The notes: generated by a model from the letters alone, not told the origin. A stretch of 64,000 nt of DNA from Nemopilema nomurai (GCA_003864495.1 ML133473.1:893540-957539), one strand, 5' to 3'. Shown: positions 1-13,562, counted from the first letter of the stretch. Made by a program: numbers and translations.

Positions 1-3000
1 ATATTGTTTTCGAATTTTCAATTTTTTGATGAAAAATAACCCTTTTTGCAAGGCTATAGCCTTGATGTTTTTAACCGGATCGCAACCAATTAATTCTATG
101 TTGTTTTCGAATTTTCAATTTTTTGATGAAAAATAACCCTTTTTGCAAGGCTATAGCCTTGGTGTTTTTAACCGGATCACAACCAACACTAAAAGCTTTG
201 TAACTCCAAAAATATGATCATAAAATAGTGAAACCACCACCAAAATGCCTCACTTAACATGCTGCTTTAATTCTTTGTTGTTTTGAATTTTCAATTTTTT
301 GATGAAAATCACCCTTTTTGCAAGGCTATAGCCTTGGTGTTTTTAAGCGGAATCGCAACCAACACTAAAAGCTTTGTAACTCCAAAATAATGATCATAAA
401 ATAGTGAAACCACCACCAAAATGCCTTACTTAACATGCTCTTTAATTCTATGTTGTTTTTGAATTTTGAATTTTTTGATGAAAAATCACCCTTTTTGTAA
501 GGCTATAGCCTTGGTTTTTTAGCGAATCGCAACCAACACTAAAAGCTTTGTAACTCCAAAATAATGATCATAAAATAGTGAAACCACCACCAAAATGCCT
601 CACTTAACATGCGCTTTAATTCTATGTTGTTTTTGAATTTTGAATTTTTTGATGAAAAATCACCCTTTTTGCAAGGCTATAGCCTTGGTGTTTTTAGCGG
701 AATCGCAACCAACACTAAAAGCTTTTAACTCCAGAAATAATGATCATAAAATAGTGAAACCACCACCAAAATGCCTCACTTAACATGCTGCTTTAATTCT
801 ATGTTTTTTGAATTTTAATTTTTTGATGAAAAATCACCCTTTTTGCAAGGCTATAGCCTTGGTGTTTTTAACGGAATCGCAACCAACACTAAAAGCTTTG
901 TAACTCCAAAATAATGATCATACAAAAGTAAAACCACCACCAAAATGCCTCACTTAACATGCGCTTTAATTCTCTATTGTTTTTGAATTTTCAATTTTTT
1001 GATGAAAAATCACCCTTTTTGCAAGGCTATAGCCTTGGTGTTTTTAACGGAATCGCAACCAACACTAAAAGCTTTGTAACTCCAAAAATAATGATCATAC
1101 AAAAGTAAAACCACCACCAAAATGCCTCACTTAACATGCGCTTTAATTCTATGTTGTTTTTGAATTTTAATTTTTTGATGAAAAATCACCCTTTTTGCAA
1201 GGCTATAGCCTTGGTGTTTTTAACCGGAATCGCAACAACACTAAAAGCTTTGTAACTCCAAAAATAATGATCATACAAAGTAAAACCACCACCAAAATGC
1301 CTCACTTTAACATGTGCTTTAATTCTAGTTGTTTTTGAATTTTTAATTTTTTGATGAAAAATCACCCTTTTGCAAGGCTATAGCCTTGGTGTTTTTAGCG
1401 GAATCGCAACCAACACTAAAAGCTTTGTAACTCCAAAATAATGATCATAAAAGTAAAACCACCACCAAAATGCCTCACTTACATGCGCTTTAATTCTATG
1501 TTGTTTTTGAATTTTGAATTTTTTGATGAAAAATCACCCTTTTTGCAAGGCTATAGCCTTGGTGTTTTACGGATCGCAACAACACTAAAAGCTTTATAAC
1601 TCCAAAATAATGATCATACAAAGTGAAACTACCACCAAAATGCCTCACTTAACATGTGCTTTAATTCTATGTTGTTTTGAATTTTTGAATTTTTGATGAA
1701 AAATCACCTTTTTGCAAGGCTATAGCCTTGGTGTTTTTAGCGGAATCGCAACCAACACTAAAAGCTTTGTAACTCCAGAAATATTGATCATAAAATAGTT
1801 AAATTACCACCAAAATGCCTTACTTAACATGCTCTTTAATTCTATGTTGTTTTTGAATTTTGAATTTTTTGATGAAAAATCACCCTTTTTGCAAGGCTAT
1901 AGCCTTGGTGTTTTTAACCGGATCGCAAACAACACTAAAAGCTTTGTAACTCCAAAATAATGATCATACAAAGGTAAAACCACCACCAAAATGCCTCACT
2001 TTACATGCGCTTTAATTCTAAGTTGTTTTTGAATTTTGACTTTTTGAATGAAAAATCACTCTTTTGCAAGGCTATAGCCTTGGTGCTTTTAACGGAATCG
2101 CAACCAACACTAAAAGCTTTGTAACTCCAAAAATAATGATCATACAAAAGTAAAACCACCACCAAAATGCCTCACTTACATGCGCTTTAATTCTATGTTG
2201 TTTTTGAATTTTGAATTTTTTGATGAAAAATCACCCTTTTTGTAAGGCTATAGCCTTGCTGCATTTAACGGAATCGCAACCAACACTAAAAGCTTTGTAA
2301 CTCCAAAAATAATGATCATACAAAAGTAAAACCACCACCAAAATGCCTCACTTAACATGCGCTTTACTTCTATGTTGTTTTTGAATTTTGACTTTTTTTG
2401 ATGGAATATCACCCTTTCTGGAAGGCTTTAGCCTTGGTGTTTTTAGCGGAATCGCAACCAACACTAACAGCTTTGTAACTCCAGAAATAATGATCATAAA
2501 ATAGTGCGACCACCACAAAAAAGCCTCACTTAACATGCTCTTTAATTCTATGTTGTTTTTGAATTTTCAATTTTTTGATGAAAAATCACTCTTTTTGCAA
2601 GGCTATAGCCTTGGTGTTTTTAACCGGATCGCAAACAACACTAAAAGCTTTGTAACTCCAAAATAATGATCATACAAAAGTAAAACCACCACCATAATGC
2701 CTCACTTAACACGCGCTTTAATTCTATGTTGCTTTCGAATTTTCAATTTTTTGATGAAAAATAACCCTTTTTGCAAGGCTATAGCCTTGGTGTTTTTAAC
2801 CGGATCGCAACGAACACTAAAAGCTTTGTAACTCAAAAATATTGATCATAAAATAGTGAAACTACCACCAAAATGCCTCACTTTACATGCTCTTTAATTC
2901 TATGTTGTTTTTGAATTTTGAATTTTTTGATGAAAAATCACCCTTTTTGTAAGGCTATAGCCTTGCTGCATTTAACGGAATCGCAACCAACACTAAAAGC

Positions 3001-5330
3001 TTTGTAACTCCAAAAATAATGATCATACAAAAGTAAAACCACCACCAAAATGCCTCACTTAACATGCGCTTTACTTCTATGTTGTTTTTAAATTTTGACT
3101 TTTTTTTATGGAATATCACCCTTTCTGGAAGGCTTTAGCCTTGGTGTTTTTAGCGGAATCGCAACCAACACTAACAGCTTTGTAACTCCAGAAATAATGA
3201 GCATAAAATAGTGCGACCACCACAAAAAAGCCTCACTTAACATGCTCTTTAATTCTATGTTGTTTTTGAATTTTAACTTTTTTTAATGAAAAATCACTCT
3301 TTTTGCAAGGCTATAGCCTTGGTGTTTTTAACCGGATCGCAACAACACTAAAAGCTTTGTAACTCAAAAATATTGATCATAAAATAGTGAAACCACCACC
3401 AAAATGCCTCACTTTACATGCGCTTTAATTCTATGTTGTTTTTGAATTTTGAATTTTTTGATGAAAAATCACACTTTTTGTAAGGCTATAGCCTTGGTTC
3501 TTTTAACGGAATCGCAACCAACACTAAAAGCTTTGTAACTCCAAAAATAATGATCATACAAAAGTAAAACCACCACCAAATGCCTCACTTAACACGCGCT
3601 TTAATTCTATGTTGCTTTCGAATTTTCAATTTTTTGATGAAAAATAACCCTTTTTGCAAGGCTATAGCCTTGGTGTTTTTAACCGGATCGCAACCAACAC
3701 TAGAAGCTTTGTAACTCAAAAATATTGATCATAAAATAGTGAAACTACCACCAAAATGCTTCACTTAACATGCTCTTTAATTCTATGTTGTTTTTGAATT
3801 TTGAATTTTTTGATAAAAAATCACCCTTTTTGCAAGGCTATAGCCTTGGTGTTTTTAACCGGATCGCAAACAACACTAAAACCTTTGTAACTCCAAAAAT
3901 AATGATCATACAAAAGTAAAACCACCACCAAAATGCCTCACTTTACATGCGCTTTAATTCTAAGTTGTTTTTGAATTTTGACTTTTTCAATGAAAAATCA
4001 CCCTATTTGCAAGGCTATAGCCTTGGTGCTTTTAACGGAATCGCAACAAACACTAAAAGCTTTGTAACTCCAAAAATAATGTTCATACAAAAGTAAAACC
4101 ACCAACAAAATGCCTCACTTTACATGCGCTTTAATTCTATGCTGTTTTTGAATTTTGAATTTTTTGATGAAAAATCACCCTTTTTGTAAGGCTATAGCCT
4201 TGCTGCATTTAACGGAATCGCAACCAACACTAAAAGCTTTGTAACTCCAAAAATAATTATCATACAAAAGTAAAGCCACCACCAAAATGCCTCACTTAAC
4301 ATGCGCTTTACTTCTATGTTGTTTTTTAATTTTGAATTTTTCGATGGAATATCACCCTTTTTGCAAGGCTATAGCCTTGGTGTTTTTAACCGGATCGCAA
4401 ACAACACTAAAAGATTTGTAACTCCAAAAATAATGATCATACAAAAGTAAAACCACCACCAAAATGCCTCACTTAACACGCGCTTTAATTCTATGTTGTT
4501 TTCGAATTTTCAATTTTTTGATGAAAAATAACCCTTTTTGCAAGGCTATAGCCTTGGTGTTTTTAACCGGATCTCAAACAACACTAAAAGATTTGTAACT
4601 CCAAAAATAATGATCATATAATAGTGCGACCACCACAAAAAAGCCTAGTTTAACATGCGTTTCAATCCTATATTGTATTTGGATATTCAATTTTTTGATG
4701 AAAAATCACTCTGTTTGCAAGGCTATAGCCTTGGTGTTTTTAGCGGAATCGCAACCAACACTAAAAGTCTTTTATCTCCAGAAATAATGATCATAAAATA
4801 GTGAAACCACCACCAAAATGCCTCACTTGACATGCTCTTTAATTCTGTTTTGTTTTTGAATTTTCAATTTTTGGATGAAAAATCACCCTTTTTGCAAGTC
4901 TATAGCCTTGGTGTTTTTAGCGGAATCGCAACCAACACTAAAAGCTTTGTAACTCCAGAAATAATGAGCATACAAAAGTGAAACCACCACCAAAATGCAT
5001 TACTTAACATGCCCTTTAATTCTATGTTGTTTTTGAATTTTGAATTTTTTGATGAAAAATCACCCTTTTTGCAAGTCTATAGCCTTGGTGCTTTTAGCGG
5101 AATCGCAACCAACACTAAAAGTCTTGTATCTTCAGAAATACTGAGCATAAAATAGTGAAACCACCACAAAAATGCCTCACTTTACATGCGCTTTAATTCT
5201 ATGTGATATTTGGAGTTTGGATTTTTTGGATGAAAAATCACCTTTTTTGCAAGGCTATAGCCTTGGTGTTTTTCGCGGAATCGCAACCAACACTAAAGGC
5301 CTCCAAAAGAATTTTTTGGATAGGTCCGGA
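1..5330. repeat. Satellite array, unit about 176 bp, about 30 copies
   Basis: Head-to-tail copies occur every 174-180 bp. Each has an AT-rich stretch, then CAAGGCTATAGCCTTG (a perfect 16-bp palindrome), then a block around CGCAACCAACACTAAAAGC, then ATGATCAT and a CCACCACC block. The first two copies are only about 99 bp apart, so one unit is truncated. The array already runs at base 1 and decays near 5300. Short ORFs inside it are chance. Copies differ by point changes and by many one-base homopolymer indels. Nucleosome-sized monomers suit a centromeric or pericentromeric satellite, but nothing here proves that location. Confidence 0.95.
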
Positions 5331-5975
5331 CCTATCAAAAAAGTCAAAGATGTTTAAAAAAATCGAAAATTTATTTTTACTTCAAATCATGTTAAATGAT
5401 CATTTTACCATGCTAGACGAGCTTCCTGTAGAGTTCACGTTCGTATTTCAACAGTCACACGTCTGGTCAGTGTCAAAAAAAGTATCAGTCTAAAACGGTA
5501 AAATTGTCGAAAAAACGTGAACAATTTCTACAAATATTTTAAACACAAAACCACTCAAAACACTTGTATAAAATGCCTTTTTCGCTTCCCTTTAGTCTGG
5601 CTGTGTTTAGAACGATATTATCAGAGTTTCAAACTCAGGCCCTTTTCATCAAAAAGTGACAGGTCATGACCTATCAAAAAGGCCAAAAGATGTCAAAGGA
5701 GTTGAACCTGCTGATTACGAATTCGTTATTTGTTTTTCGATATTTCTTACAGTTTGTGAGATATAAGCTCTTCAATTTCGATAATTGAATTGAATTAACC
5801 GACAACAAGTTTTCGGTTTGGTGACACTGTGACGCAATCTTGACGACACGGTGCATTTCGTTAGTCTCGTCGAACGACGGCGATTCGCAAATTGAACACT
5901 GCAAGTTATGGTACTCTCATCAGTAGCCAGTTCTGTTCCACCGCCTTTTAGTTTGAGCAATTCAGACACGAATTA
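5331..5975. other. Non-coding junction between satellite and palindrome
   Basis: No gene is visible. A degenerate direct repeat of about 25 bp around GACCTATCAAAAA lies at about 5331-5354 and again at about 5667-5696. This may be a trace of an older insertion, but no element family is recognisable. Confidence 0.5.
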
Positions 5976-8900
5976 TTAAAGTGCATATGACACGAAAATT
6001 TTTATTCGCTTAAACTATCAACTAAACATCGCTGGTAACGATGGTGAACTTCGATTTTTCATTTTCGACGTACTTTTCTCGAAAATCGAGGTTTTCTGAC
6101 ACCCACTTTGGCCAAAATGTGTCATAAGAATAACGCGGTCGGGCAGGCGGTCACATGACCTCTGTGACGTAAAGTGGTTGTGTATCGTTCGATTAGAACT
6201 GAGCTGTTGTATGGTTTGACTATGTGATGGCACAGCTATTGTCCCCTAGAGGGGGTTTTTTGCGTAACTTTTACTCAAGCAATGTCTGAAAACTGCTGCA
6301 CCAACAGAAGCTCGATGCATTGTTGAACTTTGCACAAGTTTTGACGTTCTCCTCGATACCTGTTTTTGACACCAAAAACACCAAAACATTTCTTCGACGA
6401 GATGCTGTACCTTCAGTCCGCAAACCAAAACAAGACGAAGAGCTTGGCAAGCGTCAAAAGCTCATGGTGAGTAATATGTTTGATATTGTTTTGGATAACT
6501 GCCTATCAAATTCCTATTGTTTAACACCTGAAGTACGTTGTCGACGATGCCAAATAAACCTCAGGGGCACCCACATAATACTTTATATGTGAATGCGCAG
6601 TGCTTCATTCCTGTACCAGTGTCGTTGTGAACTCCCTTCGTAGAAAGTTTTTTTACAAACTATTTATGTGTATCCAAGAAAATTTTGACGATATTTGGAA
6701 AATCCAAATTGAACATTCACATAAAGGGCAGTCGGAGATTTCATAACAAACCAGGCAGTGTCGTCAGAACGAAATTCATTTTTTGGGGGGGGGGGCCTGC
6801 CTATTGTATTGCTTCCCCGCCAGTACACTATTTTAAGGCATATATAGTATTGGGGGCTCCAGACTCCCGCTTCTTATGGCCTTGACAGATACTACAAGTT
6901 CCTGGTAACTGGACAATCTACTACATTAGGTACTCCTTGCCTCACCAATGTCAATGTCAGCATTTTTGTACATTAAAACATCCCTGATGTTAATTTCTCT
7001 TTATTATTTTCATTTCATAGCTTTCAAATTTTAAAGTTAATTGTTAGTTAAACGTGATTCACAAGTATTTGTTAAAAACCAGTACGAAATATCCTCCACA
7101 GCTCATAAAAGGAACAAACATTGATAAGAGACCATCGACTACTCAGGCGACAAGTTTATCCGATGTTGCATCCGCTTCAACTGCAAAAGTAGACACAGAA
7201 AGCCAGTTATGCGACTCCGTTCAACTTGATGAGCCTGACCACTGATTACGAAAATAACCTTAAAATCTTCGAAAGACGTGTACTTTCTTAGTTACAGCTG
7301 TTTCAAAGTCGATGTTTTGCTTCAAAATCTGTCATAAGGGATTGGGTCGAGTTTGACAGGAAGTGACGTAAAGTAGTTGTGTTAGTGAAAAGTTTAGATT
7401 GCTTTCTAACAAGAAACTCTACGGCGGAGTTTTACTTGCGACCATGTAATCATGTCGGACAGCGAATGTTTGAGCTCGATGGCTTCAGTTTTCGAAAAAA
7501 GTGAAGAAGAAGAGCTTATGGGTGGAGCCAGGCGATGAGAATACGGCCTTCCCAACTGCCTGATCGACGGCGAGGAATTATTCCTCTGAATGAATGGTGA
7601 GTAGGATAAATCGTCATTGACTTTTAAAGTTAGAAATTCCGTATTCGCTTTGCATCGTGGCTGTTTTCAGGTACCATAACCTGATAAAAGTTTTCCAAAA
7701 GAGGCCTAGCCTAGGCTGATGAGTTTTGTGGGCAAAGTTAAAATATGACTTGCCAAAACGAAAACGGCCAGGGGTTGGTTTATATTTTGATTGTTATTAA
7801 TTCTTAGGTGTGTGTGTGGTAAGTGTCAAACTGGGCTTCTTGTTGGTGCAAGGGAGTACCGATGCTGCCAAGGAAGTCTATGGGAAGCTTGTACTGCGGC
7901 ATATCGGAAGCTTGTTTTTGAGGGCATCGCGGATCGGGTGTACATTGAATCCAAAAATCACGCTCTTTTTGGTCAGGCTCATCAAGTTGCACGGAGTCGC
8001 TTATCTGGCTTTCTGTGTCTGCTTTTGCAGTTTAAGTGGATGCAACATCGGATAAACTTGTCGCCTCAGTATTCGATGGTCTCTCGTCAATGTTTGTTCC
8101 TTTTATGAGCTATGGAGGATATTTCGTACTGGTTTTTAACAAATACTACGTGAATCACGTTTAACTAACAATAAACTTTGAAATGTGAAAGATATGAAAT
8201 GAAAAAAATAAAGTGAAATAATTAAATATGTACACATGTTTTGTTTTTGTTAATCAATTTTCTCGCTTGAATTTTGCAGCTGTACCCCATAGAAAGTTTT
8301 ACTCAAATATTTTAAACATTACAGGAGATATTGAATTAGTTTGATTATGTATTGCAATTATTTTAGAAAGATATCAAACTAACTGAAAAATTAACATCAG
8401 GGATGTTTTAATGTACAAAAATGCTGACATTGACATTGGTGAGGCAAGGAGTACCCAATGTAGTAGATTGTCCAGTTACCAGGAACTTGTAGTATCTGTC
8501 AAGGCCATAAGAAGCGGGAGTCTGGAGCCCCCAATACTATATATGCCTTAAAATAGTGTACTGGCGGGGAAGCAATACAATAGGCAGGCCCCCCCCAAAA
8601 AAATGAATTTCGTTCTGACGACACTGCCTGGTTTGTTATGAAATCTCCGACTGCCCTTTATGTGAATGTTCAATTTGGATTTTCCAAATATCGTCAAAAA
8701 TTTTCTTGGATACACATAAATAGTTTGTAAAAAAAACTCTCTACGAAGGGAGTTCACAACGACACTGGTACAGGAATGAAGCACTGCGCATTCACATATA
8801 AAGTGTTATGTGGGTGCCCCCGAGGTTTATTTGGCATCGTCGACAACGTACTTCAGGTGTTAAACAATAGGAATTTGATAGGCAGTTATCCAAAACAATA

Positions 8901-9407
8901 TCAAACATATTACTCACCATGAGCTTTTGACGCTTGCCTAGCTCTTCGTCTGTTTTGGTTTGCGGACTGAAGGTACAGCATCTCGTCGAAGAAATGTTTT
9001 GGTGTTTTTGGTGTCAAAAACAGGTATCGAGGAGAACGTCAAAACTTGTGCAAAGTTAAACAATGCATCGAGCTTCTGTTGGTGCAGCAGTTTTCAGACA
9101 TTGCTTGAGTAATAGTTACGCAAAAAACCCCCTCTAGGGGACAATAGCTGTGCCATCACATAGTCAAACCATACAGCAGCTCAGTTCTATTCGAACGATA
9201 CACAACCACTTTACGTCACAGAGGTCATGTGACCGCCTGCCCGACCGCGTTTTTCTTATGACACATTTTGGCCAAAGTGGGTGTCAGAAAACCTCGATTT
9301 TCGAGAAAAGTACGTCGCAAATTAAAAATCGAAGTTCACCATCGTTACCAGCGATGTTTAGTTGATAGTTTAAGCGAATAAAAATGTTCGTGTCATATGC
9401 ACTTTAA
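5976..9407. mobile_element. 3.4-kb palindromic (foldback) element with TTAA at both ends
   Basis: The left arm (about 5976-7245) is the near-perfect reverse complement of the right arm (about 7985-9407). The right arm holds roughly 150 bp extra near 8175-8390. The termini read TTAAAGTGCATATGACACG and its complement, so the tetranucleotide TTAA sits at 5976-5979 and 9404-9407. TTAA flanks are typical of piggyBac-like and Kolobok-like DNA transposons, but the terminal bases do not match a family I can name and no transposase is visible. The two mirrored 71-codon ORFs (6018-6233 minus, 9150-9365 plus) are the same arm sequence read twice and are probably not genes. The centre carries a cellular-gene-like fragment, listed separately. 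Confidence 0.85.
7452..7996 (+). pseudogene. Decayed P2X7-C-terminal-like gene fragment, two exons
   Basis: Exon 1 (7452-7596) opens with MSDSECLSSM and an acidic run, is broken by a one-base frameshift at about 7531-7535, and ends before GTGAGT. Exon 2 starts at 7808 after TTCTTAG. Splicing joins TG|G so that the product reads NEWCVCGKCQ, followed by AREYRCCQ. This Cys-rich WC-x-CGKC ... CC pattern resembles the cytoplasmic ballast domain at the C-terminus of P2X7, which also occurs as stand-alone proteins and transposon cargo in cnidarians and other invertebrates. Downstream of CCQ the expected sequence is spread over several frames, so it looks inactive. It lies between the arms of the palindrome, so it was probably captured or belongs to the element. 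Family assignment is by motif only. Confidence 0.6.
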
Positions 9408-9690
9408 GTAGCTACATCTATATCTACACCTAAGTAGCTAAATCTATATCTACTCTTAAGTAACTATATCTATAGGTCTTAGGTAGCAACTATATGTACC
9501 CTTGAGTAGCTATATCTATACGTCCTGAAGTAGCTACTCTATATATAGGCTTAAGTAGCTGTATTTATATATCCTTAAGTAGCTGCTATATATCTATGCT
9601 TAAGTAGCTACTATACATGTACCCTTATGTAGCTAAATATATAGTTCCTCAAGTAGCTACTATATATGTACCCTACTATATATGCTTATA
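9408..9690. repeat. TAGCTA-rich minisatellite
   Basis: About ten degenerate copies of a 25-36-bp unit around AAGTAGCTACTATATATGTACCCTT start directly at the right end of the palindrome. A related but shorter-period array lies at 13563-13655. Confidence 0.85.
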
Positions 9691-12600
9691 TGAGAATCAG
9701 CAGCAAAATTACTAGGTAGAAATCAAACTCAAATAAGATTCTAATGAATAAGTAAATTCTCTCCCAAAACCCTTTTTGAGCCTGTGATTTTTGTTTGTTA
9801 GAAAAATAATCTTTAGTGTTTTTTACAAGATTGGAGCCAAAAAGTGCCAAGGCAACTATTGAAATAACTCTAGTAATTGTAGGAAATACTATATTATAAG
9901 AAATAACTGATAAAGCTAATGAAAACTATATAATAGCTAATTGACAACAAATCTAATAATAATCCCTTTGCTAACTCTGAAAAACATGAAACAAGCTTTA
10001 AAACAAAAACATGGGAGATGCTTCTGAGTCTGACCAAGATCTAACAACAGCATTTCAATACATTTCTTCTATCTGTGTTCCAGATTCATATACCATGGTT
10101 CATTGAAAATTTAACACAACCATCTGAAGATTGGATGATAGAAAAGAATAAAAACTAACCTTTACTTAATAAAGCTTGCCAGGCCATCAGTGTGGGGTTA
10201 TTTGCAAATCACTGATGTACAACTGATTACAGCTTCTTTTAACGAGGTCCCAATTTTTATACTTTGGCCTGAGAAAGAGAAAATACAATTAGTACAGGTG
10301 AAATTAATAATTTGATTAGGTCAAGCTTCAGTAATCTACAGAAGCTGTACATAACAAGTAGATGGCTTGTTTTTGTGTCACAGACCCATTCATTTAACAA
10401 TGACTATAGGGTAACTAAAGTTTTTAAAAAGTTGGAAAGGAAAGGGTTGACAATTACAACTGCTTTTACAACAATAATCAAAGTAAATCTATCCTGTTGA
10501 AGATTAATTTTTTAAAACAATGCAGGAATGCTAAATCAAGAATCACAATCAAAAATTCTTGGTAGATGGGTGAAAAAGTTATTTACTACAAAGTAATCAA
10601 CCCATTTCTAGCTTTCATTTTTCACCAATAATAAGAAGAATATTTTCAATTTGTAGACTCTTATTCAAGATTTGTGCCTGAAAACGAGTCTGTAAATGAT
10701 AAAGAAGTGTTGAAATAACTGGTGGAAATTCAAACATGCACCTTTGGATAGATTCAAATTAATACAAAAAGAAATCAAACAAACAATTGTTTAGCTGCCA
10801 TGCTCCACAGGGAAAATTAGTGTATTTCACAAATGAATAAATCAATAAAAAGTGCATTTTTAAAATTCAACATGGCTGATATGGAAGATGTCATACTTGG
10901 TGTGACAAAGTATGTTTCTGCCATTTTTGAAATATTACATTAAGAAACGGCAAGGTTCTTTTGTTTTTCAGAACTTAAATCTCGGTTACAAAACAGTGAA
11001 ATAACAATGAGGAAACAGAGGGCACAAGCACCCTTGTAAGCAATATTTGGCTATTGCCTACGAAATTCTATCGACAGCAGTTTCCTAAGTATGACACGAT
11101 CGAGTAGTGATCTTTTCTTCAATAATGACCCATGAAAGGAAACCATTGTTAGCTTCTGAAGCCTACCGGCCTATACTTACAGGGAGAGCAATAACATCAA
11201 ATATTTCAAATGCCACAAGATTAGCTAAACGCAGCCTTTTTTATTTCATAAATGTATCACTTTTCCTTCTACTTACTCTATCTGAATGCACTCCCTTCTT
11301 ATTCTTTGTACTGTTTTGCAGGCATTTTGATGATGTAAATAATACAGAGGGGTTCAGAACATAATTTTCCTAAAACATTCAATTTTGCTATATCATTTTG
11401 AAAATCTATTCACCTTTGAGCTTCATTAAGACGTTATGTGGTGTGATAACATGTTCTGTTCAAGAAAGAGCTGCACTTGAGTGAATGCCCCTCCGAGAAA
11501 GCTTCGGTGTTAGACAAAGTCATAGGCCCATCCATAAAAAAGCTGTACTCACAAATGAAAAGTACTTGCTTGACATCTCTCCTATTTTTCAATTCTTCTA
11601 CTTCAATTCCTTTGTAATCAGTTCTTGTCACAAGTTGCTAGATTCTACACTTTCTCGGGATTTGTGAATCAAGCTTCAACTTGTTGGCAACTTGAACTTT
11701 GCACCCAGTTTGAATGTTCCCGCGAGTGAATTGGCGGGCGAAGATGTCAGCAGGCAACTGTCAATCAAAAACGAGAACAATAGATGGCTCGATCCAGTCT
11801 TTATACTTTTAGTTTGAGGTGTATCCACTCAGGCTACACTGCAGAGGTTTCCAAGAGGGCAAAACAGCAAGAAACCGGTCTGATACCCATCTCCAGAAAC
11901 TGGTGATACACACTTTTGTTTATGAATAAAGTCTAAAGAATCTTTAGGCCAAAAATGGCTAAAGTTTCAGAATAATACCAGGCTCAACCACGATCAAAAC
12001 TAAAAATCTCTCCCTCTCAAAGCGAAGCAACTGTCATTTTGATTGTATTAGGATCGTATTTGTATCATTAGATTTGTATTTTCAAACCAAATTCGTGAAA
12101 ATGAAATTTGTTGTTCTGTTTGTTATTGTTTAAGTTTGTGATGAAACATCACATCAAAAAAATTAAATATTTTTCTTGGGTCTTTACACCTTGCGTTGGG
12201 CATGAATAGCTTAAAAATAATCTTAGGCTCAGAACCGATGCTTTTAAGAATATTGAGGCTCTGCAAAAAATTAGGCATTCTTGATACACATTTCTTTGGG
12301 ATAAATTCATATGATTTTTCTGTTCTATTCACAAAACTTACAAGCAAATCAGTATGGTTTGAATTTCCGTTAAAAAACAGAGATAAATCAAACTCCCATC
12401 CATCCAGAGTCCAGGAAAACGACAAAACAAATTCTCGCATGTCTCTTTCTAGAAAAGAGTGTAAAATATAGAAATTAAATCAAATCGCGTTAAAATATGT
12501 GCATGGTACAATTAAGGTGCTCTTGTGTTTTGCCACATTTTTCAACGCCAGAGAGTTCTATTAAACTGGGCAATGGCATGTCACGATCCTAATTTCGTTG

Positions 12601-13562
12601 TGCCATCTTTAAAAAACATTTCCCCCTTATATCCCCCTGACTATGAGTTGTAATTTGCTGAACGTGTTTCAAAAAAACACAGAGGCGGATTCAGTAGCGT
12701 GCGAGGCGTGCCTAAGCAGACTTTTCTTTTTTGCAATTGAAGCACAGTCTCTCCTATTCTGAATACTACGCACAACTACCTGAAATTCTAGCACCCGCTT
12801 CAGTGCCCCGTCTCAGCGCTATTCTACCGCTTCATGTATTGAAATGTCATTACACTCCCCGGATAGGCTGTACAGCATTCTACAGACTCTGAAACCATTG
12901 CCTCCTCTAATTCCCAACCATTCGTGGAGCCCATGACCAAATATCTGCAAAAAGGTGCAGATGAAGGAATAAAAGAAAATTCGATAAATTTTAAATTATC
13001 GAAATTGCATGAAAAATGAGTGTCATGATCTTCCAGTCGTCGGAGACCCTCAACCATGGTTTAAAGTTTTGAACTTTTTGCATGGTTTGCCGTGCAAAAC
13101 AGCTGTTTGTATACAGTCAAGAAATTGCATTAAATAAACGAATACTATTTGGAGCCTTAATGTATAACTTTTTGAACCTCAAAGATTAATATTTGCTGAT
13201 GCTTTAATTAGACCACGGCAACATATAAACAAGGTAACAAAACGTGGGATTTTTTTAGCTGCCGAAGTGTTCCTGCACTCAGTTTTTATCTAATTCTCTG
13301 TGATGATATGCGAATCAAAGACACTTCAGCAAAAAAGAAAATAAGAAAATACTTTTTATTCCACAGTGGGTGTTTACAAGCCTTTTCTGTCCATTGATAT
13401 GTTTCACGACATGCTTTGCTCAACGTTCACGGGTTGTTGGAGCCTGGAAACCAATGACGTATTGACTTAAATTGCAAAAGTCGAATTACATGTGCATAAT
13501 CCTTTGCAGGTTAGAAAGTAGCCAGCTAAGGTTATAGAGGAAGCAGCTGCAGAATACGCAAA
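9691..13562. other. AT-rich stretch with no confident gene
   Basis: Only short ORFs are present, including two overlapping antisense ones at 12123-12471 (105 and 91 codons) with no recognisable domain. A weak three-exon minus-strand candidate at 10187-11576 is listed separately. A locally GC-richer patch at about 11690-11770 could be a promoter or 5' UTR for it. Confidence 0.5.
10187..11576 (-). CDS. Weak candidate: tiny secreted or membrane peptide gene, three exons
   Basis: Reading the minus strand, an ATG at 11576 starts MSSKYFSF and reaches a GTGAGT donor (exon 11576-11553). A phase-matched exon (11224-11181, acceptor GCGTTTAG, donor GTAAGT) adds a leucine-rich hydrophobic run. A third exon (10268-10187, acceptor CTCTTTCTCAG) is also phase-compatible and ends at TGA. 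The joined product would be about 49 residues with an N-terminal signal- or anchor-like segment. Other acceptors near 11085 and 11035 also fit the phase, so the 3' end is uncertain. No homology is recognised and short matches of this kind arise by chance. Confidence 0.15.

Noticed and set aside
6018..9365. Two matching 71-codon ORFs at 6018-6233 (-) and 9150-9365 (+)
   Set aside because: They are the same palindrome arm read on opposite strands. Composition is not protein-like and no transposase motif is present.
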